A stretch of 64,000 bases of DNA from Pseudomonas sp. MWU13-2105 (GTDB lineage: Bacteria; Pseudomonadota; Gammaproteobacteria; Pseudomonadales; Pseudomonadaceae), in the NCBI RefSeq assembly GCF_023242315.1, contig NZ_JALLIY010000016.1:1-64000 (forward strand), given 5' to 3'. This document shows positions 16,991 to 24,801 of the stretch, in pieces (the first letter of the stretch is position 1; each line of letters begins with the position of its first letter). The translations under genes were made by a program, and so were the position numbers. Under the pieces are notes generated by a model. The model did no database searches. It was given only the letters and a program-made list of their open reading frames with translations, and was not told the DNA's origin.

Positions 16991-17895
16991 GGGGCATCTT
17001 CGACACTGCGCTTGGAGCGGCTGCGGACAGGTCGCTCGGCGCGCTCATGCAGCCGCAGGCCGACCACCGCGCTCAATGCCTGGTCCGACAACTCGGGGTT
17101 ATTGACCGCCAGCCGTACTTCGAGGAGATCCTCGAAACCGGGAAAAATGCTCAAGCCGTTACGCTCGGCCGCCTCGCGGGACACCATGCCGAGGCCGTCC
17201 ATCTGCGTAATCAGCGAAAGGGTCAGGGTTTCGCTGCCGGAGTAGATCATCCGCTGGGCGCCCCCATAGTTTCCAAGGCCCGCGTCGAGCAAGCGCAAGA
17301 AACTACGGGAATACGGACAATCGTCCGCCGGACGCACCAGAAACCTGTCCCCCAGCAGCAGCAACGGATCGCTCTCATGACCGCAGTGGGCGCCCACTAC
17401 CTGAATCTGCACATTCGGCAGCACGATGCTCGGCACGCCGGGCCTTGGCGGGCCGATCAGCACGGCCAGGTCGAAGTCTTCATTCTTGAGTTTGCTGAGG
17501 TTTTCCATCGACTCGGCGTAGCTGAATTCCAGCTGATACTCGGGAAACACTTCAATCAGGCTCCCGACCATTCTCCGATTGAAGTCCTCCGACAGCGTGG
17601 TATTCAACGCCACCTTCAGCGTGCGTTGTCCAGGCACCTTCAGGGCGTTGACCTTTTCTTCCAACTGCCGCGTGGCGACCAACACTTTGTCCATATAGGG
17701 CATGAGCTCCGCGCCCTGCGGGGTCAGGGTCAAGCCCTTGTTCGAGCGTCGAAACAGGCGAAAACCAAACTGCTCCTCAACCTTGTTCAACTGCGCGGCC
17801 AACGCCTGTACCGTCAAACTGGAATGCTCCGCGGCCGCCGACAACGAGCCGGTCTGCACAATGCGCATCAGGTTGTGCAAGGTTCTACTATCCAT
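16984..17895 (-). CDS. LysR family transcriptional regulator
   Basis: A 303-residue LysR regulator. The helix-turn-helix covers about residues 1-60 (LHNLMRIVQTGSLSAAAEHSS, split here as LHNLMRIVQTG and SLSAAAEHSS), and the effector domain follows. The recognition helix reads LTVQALAAQLNKVEEQFG, with a less usual V-Q-A-L-A in place of S-Q-P-A-V-S. The ATG at 17895 was chosen because a longer frame to 17925 starts with TTG and lacks support. Its target is unknown; the broken synthetase downstream may be a relic of its former partner. Confidence 0.85.
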   Translation of the reverse strand: MDSRTLHNLMRIVQTGSLSAAAEHSSLTVQALAAQLNKVEEQFGFRLFRRSNKGLTLTPQGAELMPYMDKVLVATRQLEEKVNALKVPGQRTLKVALNTTLSEDFNRRMVGSLIEVFPEYQLEFSYAESMENLSKLKNEDFDLAVLIGPPRPGVPSIVLPNVQIQVVGAHCGHESDPLLLLGDRFLVRPADDCPYSRSFLRLLDAGLGNYGGAQRMIYSGSETLTLSLITQMDGLGMVSREAAERNGLSIFPGFEDLLEVRLAVNNPELSDQALSAVVGLRLHERAERPVRSRSKRSVEDAPQ

Positions 17896-18159
17896 GGGCT
17901 GATGCCCTCTAAAGTTGACTGGCAATAAGTAAGAATAAATTGAGATGACCGTTCGGCGCTTTTTCTGGCGAGATCAGAAAACCATATCTAGGGTTACGTG
18001 ACTGGCGAAATGCCAGTTTGCGAGCGCCAGAAAGGCCGCCGCCACCGATAGCAATACCAAAGAAAACCAGGGATGGCTTGTGCTTGCAACTATGTATGCA
18101 CCCGCCCTCAGTGACGAGTTGATCCCAGCGTTTCGTTGTTTTCTCTCAAGGATAGAAAG

Positions 18160-18288
18160 ATGACCAACGTACAACCGACGCACTCTTTTTTCTTGAATCC
18201 ACGCCTGGCCACCGATAAGCACAATCCGGCAACCAGCAGGCCCCCAAACATCTCAAAGTCAGCGTGGGCAACTCAAAGGCACGATTGA
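18160..18288 (+). CDS. Hypothetical 42-residue peptide
   Basis: AAGGA lies a few bases before the ATG, and the peptide (MTNVQPTHSFFLNPRLATDK at its start) ends at TGA 18286. Just downstream, in the +1 phase, the frame containing L-K-G-T-I-E-S-S-P-I-A-C-V-F-A-N-T continues to 18385 and looks more protein-like. The pair may be one small gene split by a frameshift, or chance frames. I do not recognise either part. Confidence 0.25.
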   Translation: MTNVQPTHSFFLNPRLATDKHNPATSRPPNISKSAWATQRHD

Positions 18289-18390
18289 ATCGTCGCCCAT
18301 TGCCTGTGTCTTCGCTAACACGCAGTTGCAAGCAGCCATTGTCGACTGGCGGAACATCTCCACGCTGATGGGCCAGCTTGCGTAAGGGCG

Positions 18391-18411
18391 CCCTCCTTCC
18401 CGCAAGGAGGG
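18391..18411. promoter_or_regulatory. Hairpin in the leader of the GDL operon
   Basis: CCCTCCTT (18391-18398) pairs perfectly with AAGGAGGG (18404-18411) across a five-base loop, 31 bases before the first DUF1843 gene. There is no T run. The 3' arm contains AGGAGG, a perfect ribosome-site sequence that the stem would hide, but the actual gene start is further downstream. Confidence 0.35.
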
Positions 18412-18442
18412 TATTGGCAACACCACGGAAGGATCCATCATT

Positions 18443-18631
18443 ATGAGCCGCTCCACCCCTCACGCCTCCCCTCCTTATGGGAGCGCCATCCACGACGCAA
18501 TCGAGGAAGGCAATCTGCAACAGATGAAGACTTTGTTGCAGCAACGTGACTCAACAAAGCCACAACCGAAAGACCTGCAAACCGCGTACGAAAAACTGGC
18601 CAGGGAAGTTTCCCGTTTAGAGAAGCTTTAG
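18443..18631 (+). CDS. Small DUF1843-type protein, candidate modified peptide
   Basis: A 62-residue protein made up almost wholly of a DUF1843-like domain: P-P-Y-G-S-A-I-H-D-A-I-E-E-G-N-L-Q-Q-M-K, then a helical tail ending AREVSRLEKL. Two downstream proteins carry the same domain at their C-termini with GDL in place of GNL. A small free-standing copy at the head of an operon that ends in a radical SAM/SPASM enzyme is the arrangement expected of a ribosomally made peptide substrate. AAGGA precedes the ATG. It has no Cys; candidate modification sites are the conserved Tyr and the G-[ND]-L motif. Function is inference. Confidence 0.7.
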   Translation: MSRSTPHASPPYGSAIHDAIEEGNLQQMKTLLQQRDSTKPQPKDLQTAYEKLAREVSRLEKL

Positions 18632-18664
18632 GGCCTTTCTCTCAATGCAATGGAGGCAATAACT

Positions 18665-19297
18665 ATGTCTGATTCTACTCAGCAATTTGTCGGCTTGTTT
18701 CCGCTCAGTTATCGAATTGGCACCTCGGCCCCGGGGGCACAAAGCCTGGTGCTCAATCTGCTGGTCTTTACGCCCGAGCAGAGTGTCAGTGGTACTGCCG
18801 TCGTCACCCAGGCAATCAACCCGCCGCTCGACCTGCAGTCGGATGTCTGGGGTGAATATACCTACATGACGGTCATGTCACCGGCCGTCAGCAAAATCCT
18901 GATTACCGCGCAAGGCAACCACGGTGGCCCAAGCTCGAACTCTGCCGTGAACTTCAAGTTGCACCTGGTGGTGGGCAGTGACTGGAAAGACGGCGTGGCC
19001 AGCTACCAGTACCTGGATGGCCAGCGCTGGGTCAACGTCCAGAACGTCCCCGCACACCTCGAACAACCGGTGCAATCCAACTTTTTTCCAGCGATGGGCC
19101 CTGGCCCGGTCATCCTGCCCTACCCACATATTATGCCCCTGTACGCGGCGCCGATTCAGAGCGCCATTGCCAGCGGCGACCTGGCCCAGATGAAACACCT
19201 GGCCGGCCTCGCCAAGCAGCAACTGGAGCAACAACCCCAGTTGCAGAGCGCACTGGAAGCGGCGAGAAGCGAAATCAGCAGGCTGGAACGTCGCTGA
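18665..19297 (+). CDS. DUF1842-DUF1843 fusion protein
   Basis: A 210-residue protein with a DUF1842-like domain (about 5-130: VGLFPLSYRIG, L-N-L-L-V-F-T-P, INPPLDLQSDVWGEYTYMTV) followed by a linker and a DUF1843-like tail (about 155-208: IMPLYAAPIQSAIASGDLAQ then M-K-H-L-A). I chose the ATG at 18665 because GGAGG is eight bases before it; an in-frame ATG at 18650 overlaps that site. No signal peptide or Cys is evident. It starts 33 bases after the small DUF1843 gene. The beta-rich N-terminal half may be a carrier or delivery domain for the tail. Confidence 0.8.
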   Translation: MSDSTQQFVGLFPLSYRIGTSAPGAQSLVLNLLVFTPEQSVSGTAVVTQAINPPLDLQSDVWGEYTYMTVMSPAVSKILITAQGNHGGPSSNSAVNFKLHLVVGSDWKDGVASYQYLDGQRWVNVQNVPAHLEQPVQSNFFPAMGPGPVILPYPHIMPLYAAPIQSAIASGDLAQMKHLAGLAKQQLEQQPQLQSALEAARSEISRLERR

Positions 19298-19349
19298 CTG
19301 GCAGCTCGACCAGACTGAACTGTCCGCATACAAACAAGGGAGTTGCACC

Positions 19350-19931
19350 ATGTCGACTGGACTTTTTCACACCCGCCTCATCACCCATACCCCACTGCTG
19401 GGTGCTCCGGTACTCACCCTCGACCTGCTGGTCGATACCGTTCGCAAGACCGTCACCGGAGTGGCCAGTGTTTTCGCCAGTACCTACCCAACGGTTAATT
19501 TCCGCGCCCGGGTCTGGGGCAATTACTCCGAGGCCAAACTGACCGCCTCGGTCGAGAACCACATTGTCCTCACGTTGGCGGGTGGCCCAGGCAGACCGCC
19601 CAGCCAGATCGCCGAGACCTTTCATCTCAAGGGTATCCTCGGAGCGGATTGGGCCAGCGGGTTTGTCGACTATAACTACGTCGACCAAGGCCAGGAGCAT
19701 TACGTCAGGCACGTAGCGGTCAGCCAGGCCCCGGTCTCGCAGCACGAACCCGTGACCCATCAGAAATTGCCGCTCTACGCCGTGGCGGTGCAACAGGCAC
19801 AAGCCAGTGGCGATCTGGCGCATCTGAAATCCGTTGTACGCCTGGGAGAGCAGCAACTGGCGCATCAAGGTGTACTGCAAAGTGCCCTCGAGCAATTGAA
19901 CGCGGAAATCGCGCGCCTGGAAGCACGCTAA
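19350..19931 (+). CDS. Second DUF1842-DUF1843 fusion protein
   Basis: A 193-residue paralogue of the preceding protein. The DUF1842-like part includes L-T-L-D-L-L-V-D-T-V and VTGVASVF, and the tail reads KLPLYAVAVQQAQASGDLAH with a helix ending NAEIARLEAR. The tail keeps the PLYA and SGDL positions of its sister while the rest has diverged, which points to selection on the tail. AAGGGAG precedes the ATG at 19350. A hairpin separates it from the radical SAM gene. Confidence 0.8.
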   Translation: MSTGLFHTRLITHTPLLGAPVLTLDLLVDTVRKTVTGVASVFASTYPTVNFRARVWGNYSEAKLTASVENHIVLTLAGGPGRPPSQIAETFHLKGILGADWASGFVDYNYVDQGQEHYVRHVAVSQAPVSQHEPVTHQKLPLYAVAVQQAQASGDLAHLKSVVRLGEQQLAHQGVLQSALEQLNAEIARLEAR

Positions 19932-19938
19932 TCCGTTT

Positions 19939-19974
19939 TGCCCGGGCGAGGCCGATCCGGGTCTCTCCCGGGCA
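19939..19974. terminator. Hairpin between GDL genes and the radical SAM gene
   Basis: TGCCCGGG (19939-19946) pairs with CCCGGGCA (19967-19974), extended inward by GAG/CTC after one mismatch, and is followed by TTT. The weak T run suggests a partial terminator. It would allow high expression of the three upstream proteins and low read-through into the enzyme gene. Confidence 0.5.
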
Positions 19975-20076
19975 TTTCCAACCAGAGGCAGATCCAGTCG
20001 CGCCATCGATACCAGGGACGGCGCGAACACTTCGATGGACTCGTATCGCGCCCGTGCCCGCGCACAAGGATTTTCC

Positions 20077-21540
20077 ATGTCAGACAGCCGCCCTGCCCGC
20101 TATCTCACCGAGACCGACCTCAAACGCTACGTGCCCGTGCATGTGGTCTGGGAAATCACCCTGGCCTGCGACCTGAAATGCTTGCACTGCGGCTCACGCG
20201 CGGGCCATCGGCGTCCCGATGAACTGAACACCCGGGAATGCCTGGAAGTGATCGACTCGCTGGCGGCGCTCGGTACCCGGGAGATCACCCTGATCGGTGG
20301 CGAAGCCTATTTGCGCAAGGATTGGACGCAACTGATCCGAGCGATCCACGATCACGGCATCTACTGCGCCATCCAAACCGGTGGACGCAACCTGACACCT
20401 GCGAAGATGCAGGCCGCGGTCGAGGCCGGCCTCAATGGTGTCGGTGTTTCACTCGATGGTCTTGCCCCGCTACACGATGCGGTACGCAATGTGCCGGGCT
20501 CTTTCGACAAGGCCGTGGACACTTTGCGACGGGCCAGACAATCCGGACTCGCGGTGAGCGTCAACACGCAAATCGGCGCGGCCACATTGCCTGATTTGCC
20601 GGCGCTCATGGACACCATTATCGACCTGGGTGCCACTCACTGGCAGATCCAGCTCACGGTCGCCATGGGCAATGCCGTCGATCACCCGGAACTGCTGCTG
20701 CAGCCCAGCCGGCTGCTTGAGGTCATGCCGTTGCTGGCGAGGCTTTACCGGGAGGGGGTCGATCGTGGCCTGCTGATGAACGTGGGCAACAACATCGGCT
20801 ACTACGGCCCTTACGAACATATCTGGCGCGGCTTTGGTGACGAGCGCGTGCATTGGAGTGGCTGCGCCGCCGGCCAAACGGTCCTGGCACTTGAGGCCGA
20901 TGGCACGGTGAAAGGCTGCCCCTCTTTGGCCACCGTCGGCTTTTCCGGCGGGAACGTGCGCAACATGAGCCTGCACGACATCTGGCATTACAGTGAAGGC
21001 ATGCACTTCGGGCGCCTACGTGGTGTCGAGGACCTCTGGGGCTATTGCCGCAGCTGTTACTACAACGATGTTTGCCGTGGCGGCTGCACCTGGACCTCGC
21101 ACTCCTTGCTGGGCAAGCCGGGCAACAACCCTTACTGCCATTACCGTGCGCTGGACCTGGAAAAACGAGGACTGCGAGAGCGAATCGTGAAAATCGAGGA
21201 CGCCCCGCAGGCCTCCTTCGCGGTCGGGCGTTTCGACCTGATTACCGAGCGCATCGACACCGGTGAAAAAGTCAGCAGCGTCAGTGATAGCGGTCAGGTG
21301 ATCAAACTGGCCTGGGCCAATCAGGGGCAGAAATCGCCGGATGAAGGACGTATTCCCGTGCAACTGGCGCTGTGCCGTGCCTGCCTGCAATACATCTATG
21401 CTCACGAGTCGACCTGCCCGCACTGCCAGGCGGATGTTGCGGCTGCGCAAGCAGAATATCAGGCCGACCGCGCCAGGCAGCAAGCGATCATGAATACCCT
21501 GGCGGGGATCCTGGGGATTGCGCCGACTACCTTGATGTAG
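20077..21540 (+). CDS. Radical SAM/SPASM maturase of the GDL cassette
   Basis: A 487-residue radical SAM enzyme. The 4Fe-4S motif CDLKCLHC gives Cys31, Cys35 and Cys38. A SPASM region with auxiliary-cluster cysteines follows (GCAAGQTVLALEADGTVKGC, then YCRSCYYNDVCRGGC and a later Cys). The last ~70 residues add a C-x2-C...C-x2-C zinc-ribbon-like unit (LCRACLQY and TCPHCQ) and a helix. I believe it corresponds to the family NCBI names GDL-motif peptide-associated maturase, but that is recall, not a search. The ATG at 20077 has AAGGA upstream. Its stop abuts the stop of the convergent isomerase-like gene. It probably modifies the DUF1843-type tails encoded just upstream. Confidence 0.85.
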   Translation: MSDSRPARYLTETDLKRYVPVHVVWEITLACDLKCLHCGSRAGHRRPDELNTRECLEVIDSLAALGTREITLIGGEAYLRKDWTQLIRAIHDHGIYCAIQTGGRNLTPAKMQAAVEAGLNGVGVSLDGLAPLHDAVRNVPGSFDKAVDTLRRARQSGLAVSVNTQIGAATLPDLPALMDTIIDLGATHWQIQLTVAMGNAVDHPELLLQPSRLLEVMPLLARLYREGVDRGLLMNVGNNIGYYGPYEHIWRGFGDERVHWSGCAAGQTVLALEADGTVKGCPSLATVGFSGGNVRNMSLHDIWHYSEGMHFGRLRGVEDLWGYCRSCYYNDVCRGGCTWTSHSLLGKPGNNPYCHYRALDLEKRGLRERIVKIEDAPQASFAVGRFDLITERIDTGEKVSSVSDSGQVIKLAWANQGQKSPDEGRIPVQLALCRACLQYIYAHESTCPHCQADVAAAQAEYQADRARQQAIMNTLAGILGIAPTTLM

Positions 21541-22179
21541 CTATTGCGCAACAAAGTGCTTGCTAAATGGCGGGTTGAGAAGCGTTGCCAAGATGGCGGA
21601 TGGCTGCGCGCCGCTGATTACCGTCTCGCCTGACTTGATGGCCGGTGTCAGGCGTCCACACCATGCGCCGGTTTCGCGTTCAGCCTCCACAAGAGCCTTG
21701 ACACCGTCTTCGCTGCGCAGAAAGTTCATGGCCAGTTGCCGCTCTTCGGCGTCTTGCGGGAGCAATGCGACAAGCGCCGCTGGATCGTTTATGTCCTTGC
21801 CCTCGCAAAAAAGCGCATGGTACACGCCTTCAAACAGGGTTTGGGGGCATTGACCCCTATCCCTCTGCCACTGCATGAGCCGAAGCGCGCGTTCCGTATC
21901 CGGCATCGTGCCGATCCGGCTGAAGTCCAATGAGATACCGAACTCCGCGGCAGCAAGGCAAAGGGCTTCTTCATGGGCTTTGGCTTGGCTGCCGAAGCGA
22001 TTTTCCCGGTAGGTGCGATAGTCCATGCCGACCTGGGCCGCAGGGTGCGACCGACACGCCTGGTAGTCGACAGGCAGGCTTACCCCGGTGCTGGCCATGG
22101 CTTGGCGCAGGCGTTTTTCACCGACCCAACACCAGGGATTGAGGAAATCAAAGGCCAAGGCGATGAACGTGTTTTTCAT
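21541..22179 (-). CDS. DsbA family/2-hydroxychromene-2-carboxylate isomerase-like protein
   Basis: A 212-residue thioredoxin-fold protein. The N-terminal FDFLNPWCWVGEKRL (about 10-24) has a single W-C-W in place of a C-x2-C pair, as in HCCA isomerases and FrnE-like proteins that use glutathione-type chemistry and not disulfide exchange. Family helices follow (ALRLMQWQRDRG, GVYHALFCEGKDI). The ATG at 22179 is the first plausible start; a longer frame upstream is not protein-like. It lies downstream of the LysR gene at 22284 and may belong to the aromatic catabolism block. Confidence 0.8.
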   Translation of the reverse strand: MKNTFIALAFDFLNPWCWVGEKRLRQAMASTGVSLPVDYQACRSHPAAQVGMDYRTYRENRFGSQAKAHEEALCLAAAEFGISLDFSRIGTMPDTERALRLMQWQRDRGQCPQTLFEGVYHALFCEGKDINDPAALVALLPQDAEERQLAMNFLRSEDGVKALVEAERETGAWCGRLTPAIKSGETVISGAQPSAILATLLNPPFSKHFVAQ

Positions 22180-22283
22180 GTGGGTCAACCGAAATATCCA
22201 GTGACCCGACTTTAGGTGAAATGACCCGATCCGGGTAGATATCCGCAGCGCAACGCAGTGTTGCGTGGGCGCTGTCATCACCT

Positions 22284-23183
22284 TCAGTAGCTGAGGATTT
22301 CCTCGAGAAAGGCGATGAAAACCTTCACCCGGCTGGATCCTCGATGGTTTGGCAAATACAACACGTTGATCATGCCATTGGCCTCGCCCGGGTTGACCTC
22401 GTAGTTGGCGAGCACGCGGGTCAGACGTCCTTGGCGCACATCCTCGGCCACCAGCCAATCCGCCAGCAACGCCATGCCCCTGCCGTCCAAGGCCGCCTCA
22501 CGCAGGATATCGGCATTGTTGCTTTCAAGCCGTCCCTGGACATTGAGGCGAATGCAATCTTCCGGGCTGCGAAAAACCCAGCCCTGATGCATGCCCTCGT
22601 AATCGAAGCGCAAGCATTCGTGATGCAAAAGCGCCTGTGGCTGCAAGGGAATGCCGGCTCCCGCCAAATAGTCGGGGCTTGCAACTATCCAGCGTTCGAA
22701 GCGGCCAATCGGTTTACTGATAATGTCTTCGCTGGCCAATGAGGAGCCCAAACGAACGGACAGGTCGATTCGCTCCTTCAACAGATCGGTCATCTGGTCG
22801 CTCAGCGACAGGCTCACGTCGAGTTCCGGATACTGGGCAAGCAAGCGCCCTATATGCGGGGCTATGACCCGCCGGCCAAACTCGACCGGTACGCTGACCC
22901 TCAGGCGCCCGCGGGCCACGGCGTTGCGATCGGCAACGGCCGTGTCTGCCTCAGCGAGGGCATCCAGGATAAAAAGAGCTTTTTCGAAGTACGCTTGTCC
23001 GGCGACCGTGGGATTGGTGTTACGAGTCGTACGATTGAGCAATGACGCGCCCAACTCCGTTTCCAGGCCGGCGACCTGGCGAGTGACGGATGAGGTTGAA
23101 ACGCCGAGTTTACGCGCTGCAGCAGAATAGCCACCGCAGCGCACGGTTTCGACGAACATAGTCAGCGCAAGCAGTTTGTCCAT
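22284..23183 (-). CDS. LysR family regulator
   Basis: A 299-residue LysR protein of the PA2877/CrgA-like group, with the DNA-binding domain at residues 1-60 (MDKLLALTMFVETVRCGGYS, then AARKLGVSTSSVTRQVAGLE). The effector domain has the usual R-L-R-V-S-V-P-V-E-F-G-R-R strand start. I chose ATG 23183; upstream codons are not conserved-looking. It sits behind the MFS gene on the same strand and close to the molybdenum hydroxylase operon, which it may control. Confidence 0.87.
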   Translation of the reverse strand: MDKLLALTMFVETVRCGGYSAAARKLGVSTSSVTRQVAGLETELGASLLNRTTRNTNPTVAGQAYFEKALFILDALAEADTAVADRNAVARGRLRVSVPVEFGRRVIAPHIGRLLAQYPELDVSLSLSDQMTDLLKERIDLSVRLGSSLASEDIISKPIGRFERWIVASPDYLAGAGIPLQPQALLHHECLRFDYEGMHQGWVFRSPEDCIRLNVQGRLESNNADILREAALDGRGMALLADWLVAEDVRQGRLTRVLANYEVNPGEANGMINVLYLPNHRGSSRVKVFIAFLEEILSY

Positions 23184-23298
23184 GGCCCAAACTCCGATGT
23201 TGTGAGCGACTGGACCCAGCGGCTCAACCGATATACCTGGTTGGACGCATTCTGAACAAGTCTTGCGCATTTGCCTTGAATGGTTGTGCTGGTAAGCC

Positions 23299-24516
23299 TC
23301 ACGACTTCGCACTGATGCGCAGGCGGCTGAAAAACAGCAGGGCCGCCAAGGCGGGTATCAAAGCAGCCAGGCAGACGAACAGACTCCATCCCAAGCGCTC
23401 GTAAAGCGGGCTTGCCAGCACTGAGCCCAAGGCTCCGCCGAGGAAAATGCTGGTCATGTAGACCGCATTCAAGCGAGCGCGACTGTGTGGATCAAGAGCA
23501 TAGACCTCACGCTGTCCCAGCACCATGTTCAGCTGAACGGCAAAGTCCAGCAGCACGGCGCTAACCACCAGCCACAGGTAACCCGAGGCTGGCAGTGCCG
23601 CGATCAATAGCGATGCCGGTGCCAGTATCAGGGCGATGACGGTACCCCGCGTTGTATGACCGGCATCCGCCAGGCGTCCTGCAATCGGCGCCGCTATCGC
23701 CCCGACCGCGCCCACCAAGGTAAACAGGGCTACCTGTGTTTGGCTGAAATGGTGATGACGGATGAGTTCGACAGGGGCAATCGTCCAGAAGATGCTGAAA
23801 CTGGCAAAGAGCAATCCTTGATACAGAGAGCGCTCGCGAAGCACGGCGTAACGGCGCGCGAGGCTAAAAATCGAACCGATCAACGCCCCGTAGCTGGCAC
23901 GGTGAGCGGGCATTCGTTGCGGCAGGGCAACCCCCATCAAGAGGGCAATCATCGCCATCAGGGCGGACGCAGCAAAGAACACCCCATGCCAGCCGAACGA
24001 CTCGGTGAGCGTACTGGCGATAGGGCGGGAAAGCAGAATCCCCAACAGCAAGCCACTCATGATGTTGCCCACCACTTGGCCGCGGGATTTTTCCGGCGCC
24101 ATGTGCGCCGCCAACGGCACCAGGATCTGCACGGCCACCGATGTGAGGCCGATCAGCAACGAACAGATCAGAAAAGTTGAAGGTGTCTGGCTCAGTGCCG
24201 CACCGGCCAGGCACAAGGAAGCCGCCAGCGAGAAGCCAACCACCAGTCGGCGATTTTCCATCAGGTCGGCCAGGGGTACCAAAAAGAACAGCCCCATTGC
24301 ATAGCCGAGCTGAGTCAGGGCAACGATGAGGCTGGCGTGCTCGCTTGCCAGGCCAATCTGGGGCGCTATCAGCTCAACGATGGGCTGGGCGTAATACAGG
24401 TTCGCGACGACGGCGCCACAACAGAAGGCAAGCAATACGACCATCGTGCTGGACAGGGTTGGCGACGTAACAGGAGTCGCCTTCGGATCAGACGTTGTGG
24501 AGCTGCCAAGGGACAT
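23299..24516 (-). CDS. MFS transporter, efflux/uptake type
   Basis: A 405-residue MFS protein with twelve hydrophobic segments. The N-terminal stretch CCGAVVANLYYAQPIVELIA is characteristic of a group of drug/aromatic-compound carriers. G-Y-A-M-G-L-F-F-L-V-P-L-A-D and N-R-R-L-V form the conserved loop between helices 2 and 3. GAGGT lies six bases before the ATG at 24516; a GTG two codons upstream touches that site. It is divergent from the cytochrome/Mo-hydroxylase operon and may import its substrate. Confidence 0.85.
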   Translation of the reverse strand: MSLGSSTTSDPKATPVTSPTLSSTMVVLLAFCCGAVVANLYYAQPIVELIAPQIGLASEHASLIVALTQLGYAMGLFFLVPLADLMENRRLVVGFSLAASLCLAGAALSQTPSTFLICSLLIGLTSVAVQILVPLAAHMAPEKSRGQVVGNIMSGLLLGILLSRPIASTLTESFGWHGVFFAASALMAMIALLMGVALPQRMPAHRASYGALIGSIFSLARRYAVLRERSLYQGLLFASFSIFWTIAPVELIRHHHFSQTQVALFTLVGAVGAIAAPIAGRLADAGHTTRGTVIALILAPASLLIAALPASGYLWLVVSAVLLDFAVQLNMVLGQREVYALDPHSRARLNAVYMTSIFLGGALGSVLASPLYERLGWSLFVCLAALIPALAALLFFSRLRISAKS

Positions 24517-24801
24517 GGCCACACCTCATTGGGGGTTGAATGGATGTCGCTAGCCTAGATGCCTGTTTCCAACTCAGGAATCAGGCGGCGGAGCAACACT
24601 ACGATGCGCGAGGCGCAATGCTCGGCGGGCATGCAGTTGGCGCAACACACTTTTGCGCGGCGAGGCGATACCCCGTCTCTGCCTGTCTGCCTACCCTTCC
24701 CGCTTCGAGTACAACGCTGGCGCAACGCCGCGGCCACTGCGCCACGGTCAGGGCGCCGGGGCTATCGGAACGCGCTTCAGACTGGCGAAGGATGAGCAAG
24801 C

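Larger units (their letters stand above)
17926..18442. other. 517-base leader region before the GDL cassette
   Basis: This gap separates a leftward LysR gene from the DUF1843 operon. It holds a 42-codon frame with a good ribosome site (18160-18288), a second, overlapping open frame ending at 18385 in another phase, and a perfect 8-bp hairpin (18391-18411). A minus-strand frame at 17974-18222 contains one hydrophobic segment but no convincing start. I recognise none of these as known genes. Confidence 0.4.

Noticed and set aside
17047..17928. 293-codon plus-strand frame opposite the LysR gene
   Set aside because: Gln/His/Arg-rich antisense of a clear LysR protein.
17974..18222. Minus-strand 82-codon frame with one hydrophobic stretch
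   Set aside because: No ribosome site or family resemblance; a single hydrophobic segment is weak evidence.
20077..21540. Assignment of the radical SAM protein as PqqE or a heme-pathway NirJ/AhbD enzyme
   Set aside because: Neighbours are DUF1842/DUF1843 proteins and not pqq or heme genes, and the C-terminal CxxC pair unit is not typical of those families.
22249..22265. Short hairpin after the LysR gene as a terminator
   Set aside because: Only six paired bases with no T run on either strand; too weak to list as a feature.
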